5,225 nucleotides of DNA, taken from assembly GCA_029859385.1 (NCBI GenBank), contig JAOUDF010000174.1:1-5225 (forward strand), read 5' to 3'. Source of the DNA: Nitrospirota bacterium. GTDB taxonomy: Bacteria > Nitrospirota > JAOUDF01. Shown here in pieces: positions 1 to 5,225 of this stretch. Numbering within the stretch: the first letter of the stretch is position 1; every line of letters starts with the position of its first letter. A program made the position numbers and the translations under genes. A model generated the notes under the pieces. It was not told the origin of the DNA. It made no database searches and worked only from the letters and a program-made list of their open reading frames with translations.

Positions 1-580
1 TAACCCCGCGCTCCTTGTCGCCCCGTACCTCCCATTCTCCGCCGTCATCGGCATATTCGGGCCGAATGGTGTCGGGGTCTCCGTAGTGCCGCGCCGCGGA
101 CCCGCCGTGATTGCCCTCCTGGTGGTACAGGTAGGTGCCGTCGGGTGAAAAGCTGGCCCTTGTGCGGTTGGCGCCGGAAGCAGAGGACCATGTCCCGGAG
201 AAGTGGTGGATCAACTCCTCATCATATCCTGATGCTCCTGGTTCATTATCAAAGGATATCTCACTATTTTGTCGCTCAAAGACCATCTCTCTGGCGGTAG
301 TATAGTCGGGCATGTTGGTCGCATCGGCTTCTATCAGGGCGAACAGCAATCGGTTTTCATCGGGTCGGGCCTCGAAATAGATACCTTCCTCGCCATCGGT
401 GCATATGCCGACGCCGATTCCCCCCTGCAACCTACCGGTAATCTCGAATTTGAGTCCTGAAGTGCTGGCAAGCCTGCCCGAAAGGGTGCCAAGCTCATCC
501 TGCCGTAGTTCGAGGGTGAAGGTAGTCCCCTCGTCCGTCAGCAGATAGGTTCCCGTCATCGTAGTGGTTGAACTGTTCAT
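1..580 (-). CDS. Hypothetical beta-rich protein, C-terminus beyond left edge
   Basis: An open frame runs leftward from ATG at 580-578 to the window edge without a stop, giving 193 residues. The start is supported by a GGAGGGA Shine-Dalgarno at 583-589; a second in-frame ATG (codon 8) has no comparable site. I do not recognise a named family. Two beta-rich segments are visible. Residues 9-103 alternate polar and hydrophobic residues with GTY near the start, GxLSG-like turns and a YFEARPDENRL strand, ending in MVFERQ. After an acidic linker (about 104-124), a second segment begins with HHFSGTWSS and continues with FSPDGTYLYHQEG, then GEWEVRGD. The GTW...DGTY...GxWxVxGD rhythm resembles lipocalin-like or small beta-barrel domains of uncharacterised bacterial proteins; that is inference. 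There is no signal peptide or membrane segment, so a cytoplasmic location is likely. It is transcribed divergently from the ammonium transporter, and no functional link to it is evident. Confidence 0.85.
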   Translation of the reverse strand, partial: MNSSTTTMTGTYLLTDEGTTFTLELRQDELGTLSGRLASTSGLKFEITGRLQGGIGVGICTDGEEGIYFEARPDENRLLFALIEADATNMPDYTTAREMVFERQNSEISFDNEPGASGYDEELIHHFSGTWSSASGANRTRASFSPDGTYLYHQEGNHGGSAARHYGDPDTIRPEYADDGGEWEVRGDKERGV

Positions 581-617
581 GGTCCCTCCATAATGCAAGT
601 ACAGTCAGCGATAAAAA

Positions 618-646
618 ATTGTAGCAGTATTTTCATAATCTCTCCA
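618..646 (-). promoter_or_regulatory. Putative sigma-70 promoter (extended -10) for the minus-strand gene
   Basis: Read on the minus strand, TGGAGA (646-641) is followed by a 17-nt spacer and TACAAT (623-618). TGC directly before the hexamer makes it an extended -10 (TGnTACAAT). The -35 matches consensus at 4 of 6 positions and the -10 at 5 of 6. Transcription would begin near 611 and leave a leader of about 30 nt before the ATG at 580. The prediction rests only on motif and position. Confidence 0.45.
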
Positions 647-662
647 GCCCTCCGGCTGCCTG

Positions 663-710
663 TTTTTTGAGCAGCTCGTTTTTGGAAGCGCCTCTTTTTT
701 GGGCATTTTT
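663..710. promoter_or_regulatory. T-tract cluster, possible activator-binding or bending region
   Basis: Four T-runs of 5-6 bases start at 663, 679, 695 and 706. The first three are spaced 16 bp apart, and three of the four are followed closely by G and then a GC-containing segment (for example TTTTTTGAGCA and TTTTTTGGGCA). They sit about 70-120 bp upstream of the sigma-54 promoter, the range where enhancer-binding activators usually bind. I see no classical NtrC site (GCAC-N5-GTGC type) here. Calling this an activator or bending region is inference. Confidence 0.25.
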
Positions 711-780
711 GTTGAGCTGGTAAAGAAGGTGTGACAGGGATAGTTAATAATATTAGATAGATACGTGTGCGTCGGCAGTA

Positions 781-796
781 TGGCACCGATGTTGCT
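781..796 (+). promoter_or_regulatory. Sigma-54 (RpoN) promoter of the ammonium transporter gene
   Basis: The sequence TGGCACCGATGTTGCT matches the sigma-54 consensus TGGCAC-N5-TTGCW at every defined base. The invariant GG (782-783) and GC (794-795) have the required 12-bp separation. Transcription should begin near 807, giving only a 16-28 nt leader to the candidate starts of the transporter gene. Sigma-54 promoters need an activating ATPase bound upstream, which fits nitrogen-limitation control of ammonium uptake. The short leader leaves no room for an attenuator or antiterminator. Confidence 0.85.
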
Positions 797-822
797 CTCT
801 GTTCGTCCTCATAATAACCTTA

Positions 823-2079
823 ATGAGGGTAGGGGTGGAACAGGCCGTTCAGTCTTTGCAGAACAGCGGTGACGTGCTTTTCATGATGCTCGGCGCGGTA
901 ATGATCTTCGCCATGCACGGCGGCTTCGCCTTTCTCGAGGTAGGGACGGTGCGGCGGCGGAGCCAGGTAAACGCCCTGGTGAAGATTCTCTCCGACTGGT
1001 CGGTTTCGACGGTGATCTACTTCATGATCGGTTTTCCGCTGGCCTACGGGATAAGTTTTCTCCGGCCTGCCGGCGATCTGTTGGCCGACAGGCAGGGGTT
1101 CGACCTGGTTCACTTTTTCTTCCTGCTTACTTTTGCGGCAGCCATCCCCGCAATAATCTCCGGCGGTATTGCGGAGCGGGCTAAGTTCTGGACCCAGGTA
1201 CTGGCCGGTGGAATATTTGTAGGGATTATCTATCCTTTTTTCGAGGCCCTGATCTGGGGGCAGTTAAGCGTCGCCGACGGCAAGCCCATCGGCCTTCAGG
1301 GATTGCTGGCAAACACCTTCGGCGCTCCGTTTCATGACTACGCCGGTTCGGTGGTGGTCCATTCCATGGGTGGCTGGCTTGCCCTGCCTGCCATTATCAC
1401 CCTGGGGGCGCGGCTTGGACGCTACGGCTCGACAGGCAAGAGCCACCCGCTGCCGGTGAGCAATATCCCGTTCCTTGCCTTGGGAAGCTGGATCCTCTGC
1501 GTGGGCTGGTTCGGGTTTAACGTGATGAGCGCCCAGTCGTATACCGGGATCTCCGGGCTGGTGGCGGTCAACTCTCTCCTGGCAATGGTGGGGGGCGTCA
1601 TTTTTGCTCTGGTGTTTTCGCGAAACGATCCCGGCTTCGTGCACAACGGGGCACTGGCCGGTCTTGTGGCCATATGCGCCGGTTCCGACATTGTCCATCC
1701 TCTGGGTGCCTTTTTCGTAGGCGGTATTGGCGCCCTGATCTTTGTGAAGCTTTTTACCATCGAACAGGAGCGCTTGAAGATCGACGATGTACTCGGCGTA
1801 TGGCCGTTGCACGGAGTGGTGGGAACCTGGGGTGGAATATCGGCGGGCATCTTTGGCCAGAAATTCCTTGGCGGCATGGGTGGGGTCAGCTTTATCTCCC
1901 AGCTTGCAGGGAGTGCCACGGCAATCATCATTGCACTGGGAGCCGGGTTTGCCGTCTACTCGGTGTTGCACAAGACCGTCGGCATAAGGCTCTCCGAGGA
2001 GGAGGAGATGGTAGGGGCAGACCTGTCGATCCACCACATCGAAGCCTATCCGGAAGAAGGGGTGAGGCCGCGATTGTAA
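823..2079 (+). CDS. amtB: Ammonium transporter, Amt/Mep/Rh family
   Basis: This inner-membrane channel-type transporter conducts ammonium/ammonia into the cytoplasm. The 418-residue product has about 11 hydrophobic segments from residue 18 to 383, and no obvious signal peptide. By my alignment from memory to E. coli AmtB, the pore residues are present: Asp172 and His180 in HDYAGSVVVH, the second pore His330 in WPLHGVVGTW, gate Phe104 and Phe232, and Ser236 in GFNVMSA. The GGIAERAKF segment (114-122) is another family hallmark. The C-terminal tail keeps the conserved GxD...HxE.AY pattern (399-409), the part that couples subunits and docks PII. Segments such as LEVGTVRRRSQVNALVKI depart from the classical AmtB and mark a distinct Amt subgroup. 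It follows a sigma-54 promoter and precedes a PII gene by 90 bp. ATG 823 is used here; GTG 835 has the better ribosome binding site. Family assignment is firm; the symbol is by family. Confidence 0.95.
   Translation: MRVGVEQAVQSLQNSGDVLFMMLGAVMIFAMHGGFAFLEVGTVRRRSQVNALVKILSDWSVSTVIYFMIGFPLAYGISFLRPAGDLLADRQGFDLVHFFFLLTFAAAIPAIISGGIAERAKFWTQVLAGGIFVGIIYPFFEALIWGQLSVADGKPIGLQGLLANTFGAPFHDYAGSVVVHSMGGWLALPAIITLGARLGRYGSTGKSHPLPVSNIPFLALGSWILCVGWFGFNVMSAQSYTGISGLVAVNSLLAMVGGVIFALVFSRNDPGFVHNGALAGLVAICAGSDIVHPLGAFFVGGIGALIFVKLFTIEQERLKIDDVLGVWPLHGVVGTWGGISAGIFGQKFLGGMGGVSFISQLAGSATAIIIALGAGFAVYSVLHKTVGIRLSEEEEMVGADLSIHHIEAYPEEGVRPRL
825..828 (+). promoter_or_regulatory. Possible ribosome binding site for an alternative GTG start of amtB
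   Basis: GAGG at 825-828 lies 6 nt before an in-frame GTG at 835. The ATG at 823 has only AT-rich sequence before it (ATAATAACCTTA) and no recognisable Shine-Dalgarno. The true start may therefore be GTG 835, shortening the protein by four residues. Confidence 0.4.
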
Positions 2080-2103
2080 GCCCGGCTCCGGTCTGATTTC
2101 AGC

Positions 2104-2133
2104 TTGTCACGGTCGGGCCGGTTGTGCTAGCAT
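2104..2133 (+). promoter_or_regulatory. Weak candidate sigma-70 promoter before glnB
   Basis: TTGTCA (2104-2109, 5 of 6 to consensus) is followed after 18 nt by TAGCAT (2128-2133, 4 of 6). It would start transcription near 2140, about 30 nt before glnB. No sigma-54 motif occurs in this 90-bp gap. It could provide basal glnB-glnA expression independent of the upstream sigma-54 promoter, but the match is modest. Confidence 0.3.
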
Positions 2134-2159
2134 TCCGCAGTTTTTTGCCTGGTGGAAAA

Positions 2160-2167
2160 AGGGGGGA
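2160..2167 (+). promoter_or_regulatory. Ribosome binding site fixing the glnB start
   Basis: AGGGGGGA immediately precedes ATG 2170. An in-frame GTG at 2152 would add six residues (MEKGGI) but lies upstream of this purine tract. PII proteins begin MKK-, so the downstream ATG is the real start. Confidence 0.7.
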
Positions 2168-2169
2168 TT

Positions 2170-2508
2170 ATGAAAAAGGTTGAGGCAGTAATCAAGCCCT
2201 TCAAGCTGGACGAGGTCAAGGATGCCCTCAACGAGATCGGCATCCAGGGGATCACGGTGAGCGAGGTCAAGGGATTCGGACGCCAGAAGGGGCATACCGA
2301 ACTCTACCGCGGTGCGGAATACGTAGTGGACTTCCTCCCCAAGATCAAGATGGAGATCATCGTCGGCGACGACATGGTGGAGAAGGTTATCGAGACCATC
2401 GAGAAGGCGGCAAAAACAGGACGTATCGGTGATGGCAAAATATTTGTCACCAGCGTCGATGAGGTAGTACGGATACGTACAGGCGAGAGAGGCGAATCAG
2501 CAATCTGA
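2170..2508 (+). CDS. glnB: Nitrogen regulatory protein PII, GlnB type
   Basis: This is a cytoplasmic trimeric signal protein that binds ATP/ADP and 2-oxoglutarate and controls partner proteins such as the ammonium channel and the glutamine synthetase adenylyltransferase. The 112-residue product has the family's usual length. Visible signatures are the T-loop motif YRGAEY (46-51) with the uridylylation Tyr51, the B-loop TGRIGDGKIFV (83-93), the 2-oxoglutarate ligands Gln39 and Lys58, and the ATP ligands Lys90, Arg101 and Arg103. Asp54 follows the GlnB pattern (E. coli GlnK has Asn there), though neighbourhood with an Amt gene is more typical of GlnK. ATG 2170 is chosen over GTG 2152 because PII proteins start MKK and a purine-rich site directly precedes it. 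The gene lies 90 bp after amtB and 71 bp before glnA. The PII call is certain; GlnB versus GlnK naming is less so. Confidence 0.96.
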   Translation: MKKVEAVIKPFKLDEVKDALNEIGIQGITVSEVKGFGRQKGHTELYRGAEYVVDFLPKIKMEIIVGDDMVEKVIETIEKAAKTGRIGDGKIFVTSVDEVVRIRTGERGESAI

Positions 2509-2562
2509 TAAAAGGGCGCCGGAATAGGCAGGCAGCAGTAGTGACCAATAACCAGCAGCAAA

Positions 2563-2570
2563 GAGGAGGA
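2563..2570 (+). promoter_or_regulatory. Ribosome binding site fixing the glnA start
   Basis: GAGGAGGA lies 9 nt before ATG 2580, a near-ideal site. It excludes the upstream in-frame GTG at 2541, which would add 13 polar residues unlike the family N-terminus and has no such site. Confidence 0.85.
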
Positions 2571-2579
2571 AGCAGGGCA

Positions 2580-3992
2580 ATGACACCCAGTGAAGTAGTA
2601 AAATTTGCAAAAGAGAACGGCGCGGTAATGGTCGACCTCAAGTTTATGGACTACCCCGGCCTGTGGCAGCATTTCGGTATACCGGTAGACGAGCTTACCG
2701 AGGGAATTTTCGAGGAAGGGCTCGGCTTCGACGGTTCATCCATCCGTGGCTGGGCTGCCATTCACTGCAGCGACATGCTGGTGATCCCGGACCCCACCAC
2801 AGCGGTGATGGATCCTTTCACCCAGTATCCGACCCTGAGCCTCATCTGCAACATCGTCGACCCGATCACCAAGGAGAAGTATTCCAGGGACCCCCGCTAC
2901 ATTGCCCAGAAATCCGAGGCATACCTCCGGTCCACCGGTATCGGCGACACCTGCTACTTCGGGCCCGAGGCCGAGTTCTTCATCTTTGACGACGTCCGGT
3001 TCGACCAGAATGCCCACAGCGGCTTTTACTATGTTGATTCCATAGAAGGCATCTGGAACTCCGGCCGTGACGAAATGCCCAACCTGGGCTACAAGCCGCG
3101 CCACAAGGAAGGGTACTTCCCTGTTTCGCCTACCGACAGCCAGGTGGACATCCGCCACGAGATGTGCATGGTTATGCAGAAGATGGGCATCTACGTTGAG
3201 CGTGAGCATCATGAGGTTGCCACCGGCGGCCAGGCCGAGATCGATATCCGCTTCGACAGCCTTCTGCCCATGGCCGACAAGCTGATGTACTTCAAGTACA
3301 TCATCAAGAACGTGGCCAAGCGTTATAACAAGACCGTCACCTTCATGCCCAAGCCCCTCTATGGCGACAACGGTTCCGGCATGCATTGCCATCAGTCGAT
3401 CTGGAAGGGCGGCAAGCCCCTCTTCGCCGGTGACCAGTATGCCGGTCTTTCGCAGATGGCCCTTTACTACATCGGCGGTATCCTGAAGCATGCCCCGGCA
3501 CTGGCGGCCATCACCAACCCGACCACCAACTCCTACAAGAGGCTGGTGCCGGGCTTCGAGGCGCCGGTGAACCTGGCCTACTCTGGCCGTAACCGTTCGG
3601 CGTCGATCCGTATCCCGATGTACTCCCCCAGCCCCAAGGCCAAGAGGGTCGAGGTCCGCTTCCCCGACCCCTCCTGCAACCCTTACCTGGCCTTCGCCGC
3701 CATGCTCATGGCCGGTCTGGACGGTATCGAAAACAAGATCGATCCGGGGCTTCCGTTGGACAAGGACATCTACGAACTCGGACCCGAGGAACTGGCATCC
3801 GTGCCGTCCATGCCGGGCTCGCTGGAAGACGCACTTGCGGCACTCCGCGACGACCACGAGTTCCTGCTCAAGGGCGATGTCTTCACCCAGGACGCCATCG
3901 ACACCTGGATCAACTACAAGATGAGCAAGGAGGTCAACGCCATGAGGCAGAGGCCCCATCCTTACGAGTTCTTCCTGTATTATGATATTTAA
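2580..3992 (+). CDS. glnA: Glutamine synthetase, type I-beta
   Basis: This cytoplasmic dodecameric enzyme makes glutamine from glutamate, ammonia and ATP, the entry step of ammonium assimilation. The 470 residues match the usual type I-beta length. In order, the protein shows the N-terminal beta-grasp with GLGFDGSSIRGW (47-58, Asp51 in the ammonium site), metal ligands Glu130 and Glu132 in FGPEAEFF, the NGSGMHCHQS segment (264-273, His269), the Glu flap EAPVNLAYS (327-335), SGRNRSASIRIP (335-346, Arg337/Arg339) and RVEVRFPD (356-363, Glu358/Arg360). The DIYEL motif places Tyr398 where the E. coli enzyme is adenylylated, so GlnE-type control modulated by PII is expected. ATG 2580 is chosen on its ribosome binding site and family N-terminus. 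The gene follows glnB by 71 bp with no terminator or sigma-54 motif between them, and a strong terminator lies 42 bp downstream. No key residue is missing. Confidence 0.98.
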   Translation: MTPSEVVKFAKENGAVMVDLKFMDYPGLWQHFGIPVDELTEGIFEEGLGFDGSSIRGWAAIHCSDMLVIPDPTTAVMDPFTQYPTLSLICNIVDPITKEKYSRDPRYIAQKSEAYLRSTGIGDTCYFGPEAEFFIFDDVRFDQNAHSGFYYVDSIEGIWNSGRDEMPNLGYKPRHKEGYFPVSPTDSQVDIRHEMCMVMQKMGIYVEREHHEVATGGQAEIDIRFDSLLPMADKLMYFKYIIKNVAKRYNKTVTFMPKPLYGDNGSGMHCHQSIWKGGKPLFAGDQYAGLSQMALYYIGGILKHAPALAAITNPTTNSYKRLVPGFEAPVNLAYSGRNRSASIRIPMYSPSPKAKRVEVRFPDPSCNPYLAFAAMLMAGLDGIENKIDPGLPLDKDIYELGPEELASVPSMPGSLEDALAALRDDHEFLLKGDVFTQDAIDTWINYKMSKEVNAMRQRPHPYEFFLYYDI

Positions 3993-4034
3993 ACAGACCG
4001 TTTGACCCTTCCGGGTTGACGCAGTATATTAAAA

Positions 4035-4067
4035 GAGGCGACCGGACAACCGGTCGCCTCTTTTTTT
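4035..4067 (+). terminator. Intrinsic terminator after glnA
   Basis: GAGGCGACCGG (4035-4045) pairs perfectly with CCGGTCGCCTC (4050-4060) around an ACAA loop, giving an 11-bp GC-rich stem followed by seven Ts (4061-4067). Four As at 4031-4034 extend the stem and would give weak function on the other strand, though no minus-strand gene ends here. It closes the amtB-glnB-glnA unit and insulates pntA. Confidence 0.95.
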
Positions 4068-4213
4068 GTAAATAACTTTTCCGGATACCGGCCAATCTGC
4101 CCGATTTTTGCCGGGCAATCATAAATCTGCTCTGAAGACCGCAATACCTGTCCCGGCTGGGGCCTGGGCTGCTGTTTATCCGCTAACTCCATGCCCTATA
4201 ATGAGAAATAGCT

Positions 4214-4242
4214 TTGACACCATGGTGCAAAAATGGTATAGA
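4214..4242 (+). promoter_or_regulatory. Sigma-70 promoter of pntA
   Basis: TTGACA (4214-4219, perfect -35) and TATAGA (4237-4242, 5 of 6 to the -10) are separated by exactly 17 nt. Transcription would start near 4249, giving a leader of about 47 nt. This indicates a strong housekeeping promoter and transcription of pntA independent of the glutamine synthetase cluster. Confidence 0.75.
4218..4227. promoter_or_regulatory. Palindrome overlapping the pntA -35, possible operator
   Basis: CACCATGGTG is a perfect 10-bp palindrome that overlaps the last bases of the -35 and enters the spacer. A second small inverted repeat, GGTA-N5-TACC (4235-4247), spans the -10. A repressor bound here would block RNA polymerase. 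No known operator was recognised, so an operator role is inference. Confidence 0.3.
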
Positions 4243-4295
4243 GTACCGCTTTATTTTTCAACATGATCCCAATAAGTACAGGGAGGAAATAAAAG

Positions 4296-5225
4296 ATGAG
4301 AATTGGGGTACCTAAAGAGATTCACGAGGGGGAAAAGCGCGTAGCAACTACACCCGAGGTGGCCGAGAAGCTTATAAAGCTTGGTTTCACCGTTGCCGTC
4401 GAGGCCGGGGCGGGGGCTTTGGCCAACTTCCCCGATGAGGCCTATCGTGAGGCAGGCGTCGAGATAGTAGCGAGCGCAGAGGAGCTTTGGAAGTCCTCCG
4501 ACATCATATTCAAGGTAAGGGGGCCGGAAACTCATCCTGAACTCTGTAAGGATGAAATCGACCTTATGAAGGAAGGGTCGACCCTGGTCAGCTTCATCTG
4601 GCCCGCCCAGCACCCGCAACTGATGGAGCGGCTGGCGGCCAGGAAAGTGAACGTGCTGGCCATGGACAGCGTACCCCGTATCTCCCGGGCCCAGAAGCTC
4701 GATGCCCTGAGCTCCATGGCCAATATCGCCGGTTACCGTGCGGTAATCGAGGCGGCCCACCACTTCGGCCGTTTCTTCACCGGCCAGATAACGGCGGCAG
4801 GCAAGGTACCCCCGGCCAAGGTATTCATCGTAGGCGTCGGCGTTGCCGGTCTTGCGGCAATCGGAGCGGCCTCTGGCCTGGGTGCCATCGTTCGCGCCAG
4901 CGATACGCGGCCGGAGGTAAAGGACCAGGTCAAGAGCATGGGCGCCGAGTTCGTTGACGTGGACTACAAGGAAGAAGGCACCGGCACCGGCGGTTATGCC
5001 AAGGTGATGAGCGAAGGGTATCAGAAGGCCCAGCGTGAGATGTACGCCAAGCAGGCCATGGACGTCGACATCATCATTACCACCGCCCTCATCCCCGGCA
5101 AACCCGCGCCGCGGCTGATTACCTCCGGCATGGTAGAGAGCATGAAGCCCGGCAGTGTCATCGTCGACATGGCGGCCGAGCAGGGGGGCAACTGTGAACT
5201 GACCGAGCCGGGCAAGGTGGTGGTA
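4296..5225 (+). CDS. pntA: NAD(P) transhydrogenase subunit alpha, C-terminus beyond right edge
   Basis: This is the NAD(H)-binding part of the proton-translocating transhydrogenase, which uses the proton gradient to reduce NADP+ with NADH. The window holds 310 residues, all of the soluble cytoplasmic dI domain except its end; full alpha subunits are about 380 residues (split form) or 510 (E. coli form), and the window cannot show which applies. Sequence agreement with E. coli PntA, recalled from memory, is close throughout, including FIWPAQ (100-105), MDSVPRISRAQ (123-133), FGRFFTGQITAAGKVPPAK (157-175) and ALIPGKPAP (264-272). The RQD loop is intact (Arg128, Gln133, Asp136), the dinucleotide motif is GVGVAG (180-185), and Asp203 ends the second beta strand. 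ATG 4296 has GGAGG 9 nt upstream. Downstream genes should encode the membrane and NADP(H)-binding subunits. Alanine dehydrogenase, a relative, is excluded by the PntA-specific segments. NADPH supply for glutamate synthesis is a plausible but unproven link to its neighbours. Confidence 0.96.
   Translation, partial: MRIGVPKEIHEGEKRVATTPEVAEKLIKLGFTVAVEAGAGALANFPDEAYREAGVEIVASAEELWKSSDIIFKVRGPETHPELCKDEIDLMKEGSTLVSFIWPAQHPQLMERLAARKVNVLAMDSVPRISRAQKLDALSSMANIAGYRAVIEAAHHFGRFFTGQITAAGKVPPAKVFIVGVGVAGLAAIGAASGLGAIVRASDTRPEVKDQVKSMGAEFVDVDYKEEGTGTGGYAKVMSEGYQKAQREMYAKQAMDVDIIITTALIPGKPAPRLITSGMVESMKPGSVIVDMAAEQGGNCELTEPGKVVV

Larger units (their letters stand above)
3993..4295. other. Intergenic region between glnA and pntA
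   Basis: This 303-bp stretch has no credible gene. It holds the glnA terminator (4035-4067), a run from 4068 to about 4200 with only small hairpins (for example TGCCCG/CGGGCA at 4098-4117) and no clear function, then the pntA promoter and palindrome (4214-4247) and the pntA leader with GGAGG at 4282-4286. Confidence 0.7.

Noticed and set aside
645..668. CAGCC/GGCTG hairpin followed by six Ts as a plus-strand terminator
   Set aside because: The stem is only 5 bp, four bases separate it from the T-run, and no plus-strand gene ends upstream.
1995..2010. GAGGAGGAGGAG followed by ATG inside amtB as an internal start
   Set aside because: It encodes the Glu-run of the conserved cytoplasmic tail. 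The in-frame product from that ATG would be only about 22 residues.
1264..2037. Open frame of 257 codons antisense to amtB
   Set aside because: The product is rich in H, P, R and D without hydrophobic core patterns or a domain, and the opposite strand is certainly a transporter gene.
2080..2118. Inverted repeat (GCCCG/CGGGC) after amtB as a terminator
   Set aside because: The stem contains G-U pairs and a loop above 20 nt, and no T-run follows. It does not support termination between amtB and glnB.
2121..2148. Sigma-54 promoter before glnB (TTTTTTGCC)
   Set aside because: A TTGC is present, but the base pair 12 positions upstream is CC rather than the required GG.
2541..2579. Upstream GTG start extending glnA by 13 residues
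   Set aside because: The added residues are unlike glutamine synthetase N-termini, and the GAGGAGGA site lies inside them, correctly placed for ATG 2580.
2736..3959. Long open frame (407 codons) antisense to glnA
   Set aside because: It mirrors a GC-rich, strongly conserved gene. Its product is a low-complexity run rich in V, G, H and D with no recognisable domain, as expected of a shadow frame.
4197..4202. TATAAT as a second -10 for pntA
   Set aside because: The hexamer is perfect but no reasonable -35 lies at the right distance (best is TTTATC, 3 of 6). The TTGACA-N17-TATAGA pair just downstream is far better.

Overview
The window reads as an ordinary chromosomal nitrogen-assimilation locus from a moderately GC-rich Gram-negative bacterium. 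Protein flavour suggests the Geobacter/Desulfuromonadales group of the former Deltaproteobacteria: an adenylylation-type glutamine synthetase next to a GlnB-like PII protein, a perfect sigma-54 promoter, and AGGAGG-type ribosome binding sites. The taxonomic call is inference from recognised sequence character; no search was possible.

Layout, left to right. (1) Positions 1-580, minus strand: the N-terminal 193 residues of an unrecognised beta-rich protein whose C-terminus lies beyond the left edge. (2) 581-822: a divergent intergenic region with a plausible sigma-70 promoter for the minus-strand gene, a cluster of T-tracts, an AT-rich stretch and a consensus sigma-54 promoter (781-796) just before the next gene. 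(3) 823-2079: an Amt-family ammonium transporter. (4) 2170-2508: a 112-residue PII signal protein, GlnB-like by Asp54, with the Tyr51 uridylylation site. (5) 2580-3992: a 470-residue type I-beta glutamine synthetase with the Tyr398 adenylylation site. (6) 4035-4067: a strong intrinsic terminator. (7) 4068-4295: an intergenic region with a near-consensus sigma-70 promoter overlapped by a perfect 10-bp palindrome. (8) 4296 to the right edge: the first 310 residues of the NAD(P) transhydrogenase alpha subunit (pntA).

The middle three genes form a functional unit. Amt imports ammonium, GlnA fixes it into glutamine, and PII senses 2-oxoglutarate, ATP/ADP and (through uridylylation) glutamine to gate the transporter and the adenylylation state of GlnA. 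They lie in one direction with gaps of 90 and 71 bp and no terminator until after glnA, so an operon driven by the sigma-54 promoter is likely, possibly with a weaker internal promoter before glnB. pntA has its own promoter and is a separate transcription unit; it may supply NADPH for biosynthesis, including glutamate formation.

I found no mobile elements, CRISPR arrays, tRNA/rRNA genes or evidence of a novel multi-gene system. The items most worth a second look are the uncharacterised minus-strand protein, the cis-regulatory structure in 581-822, and the palindrome over the pntA promoter.
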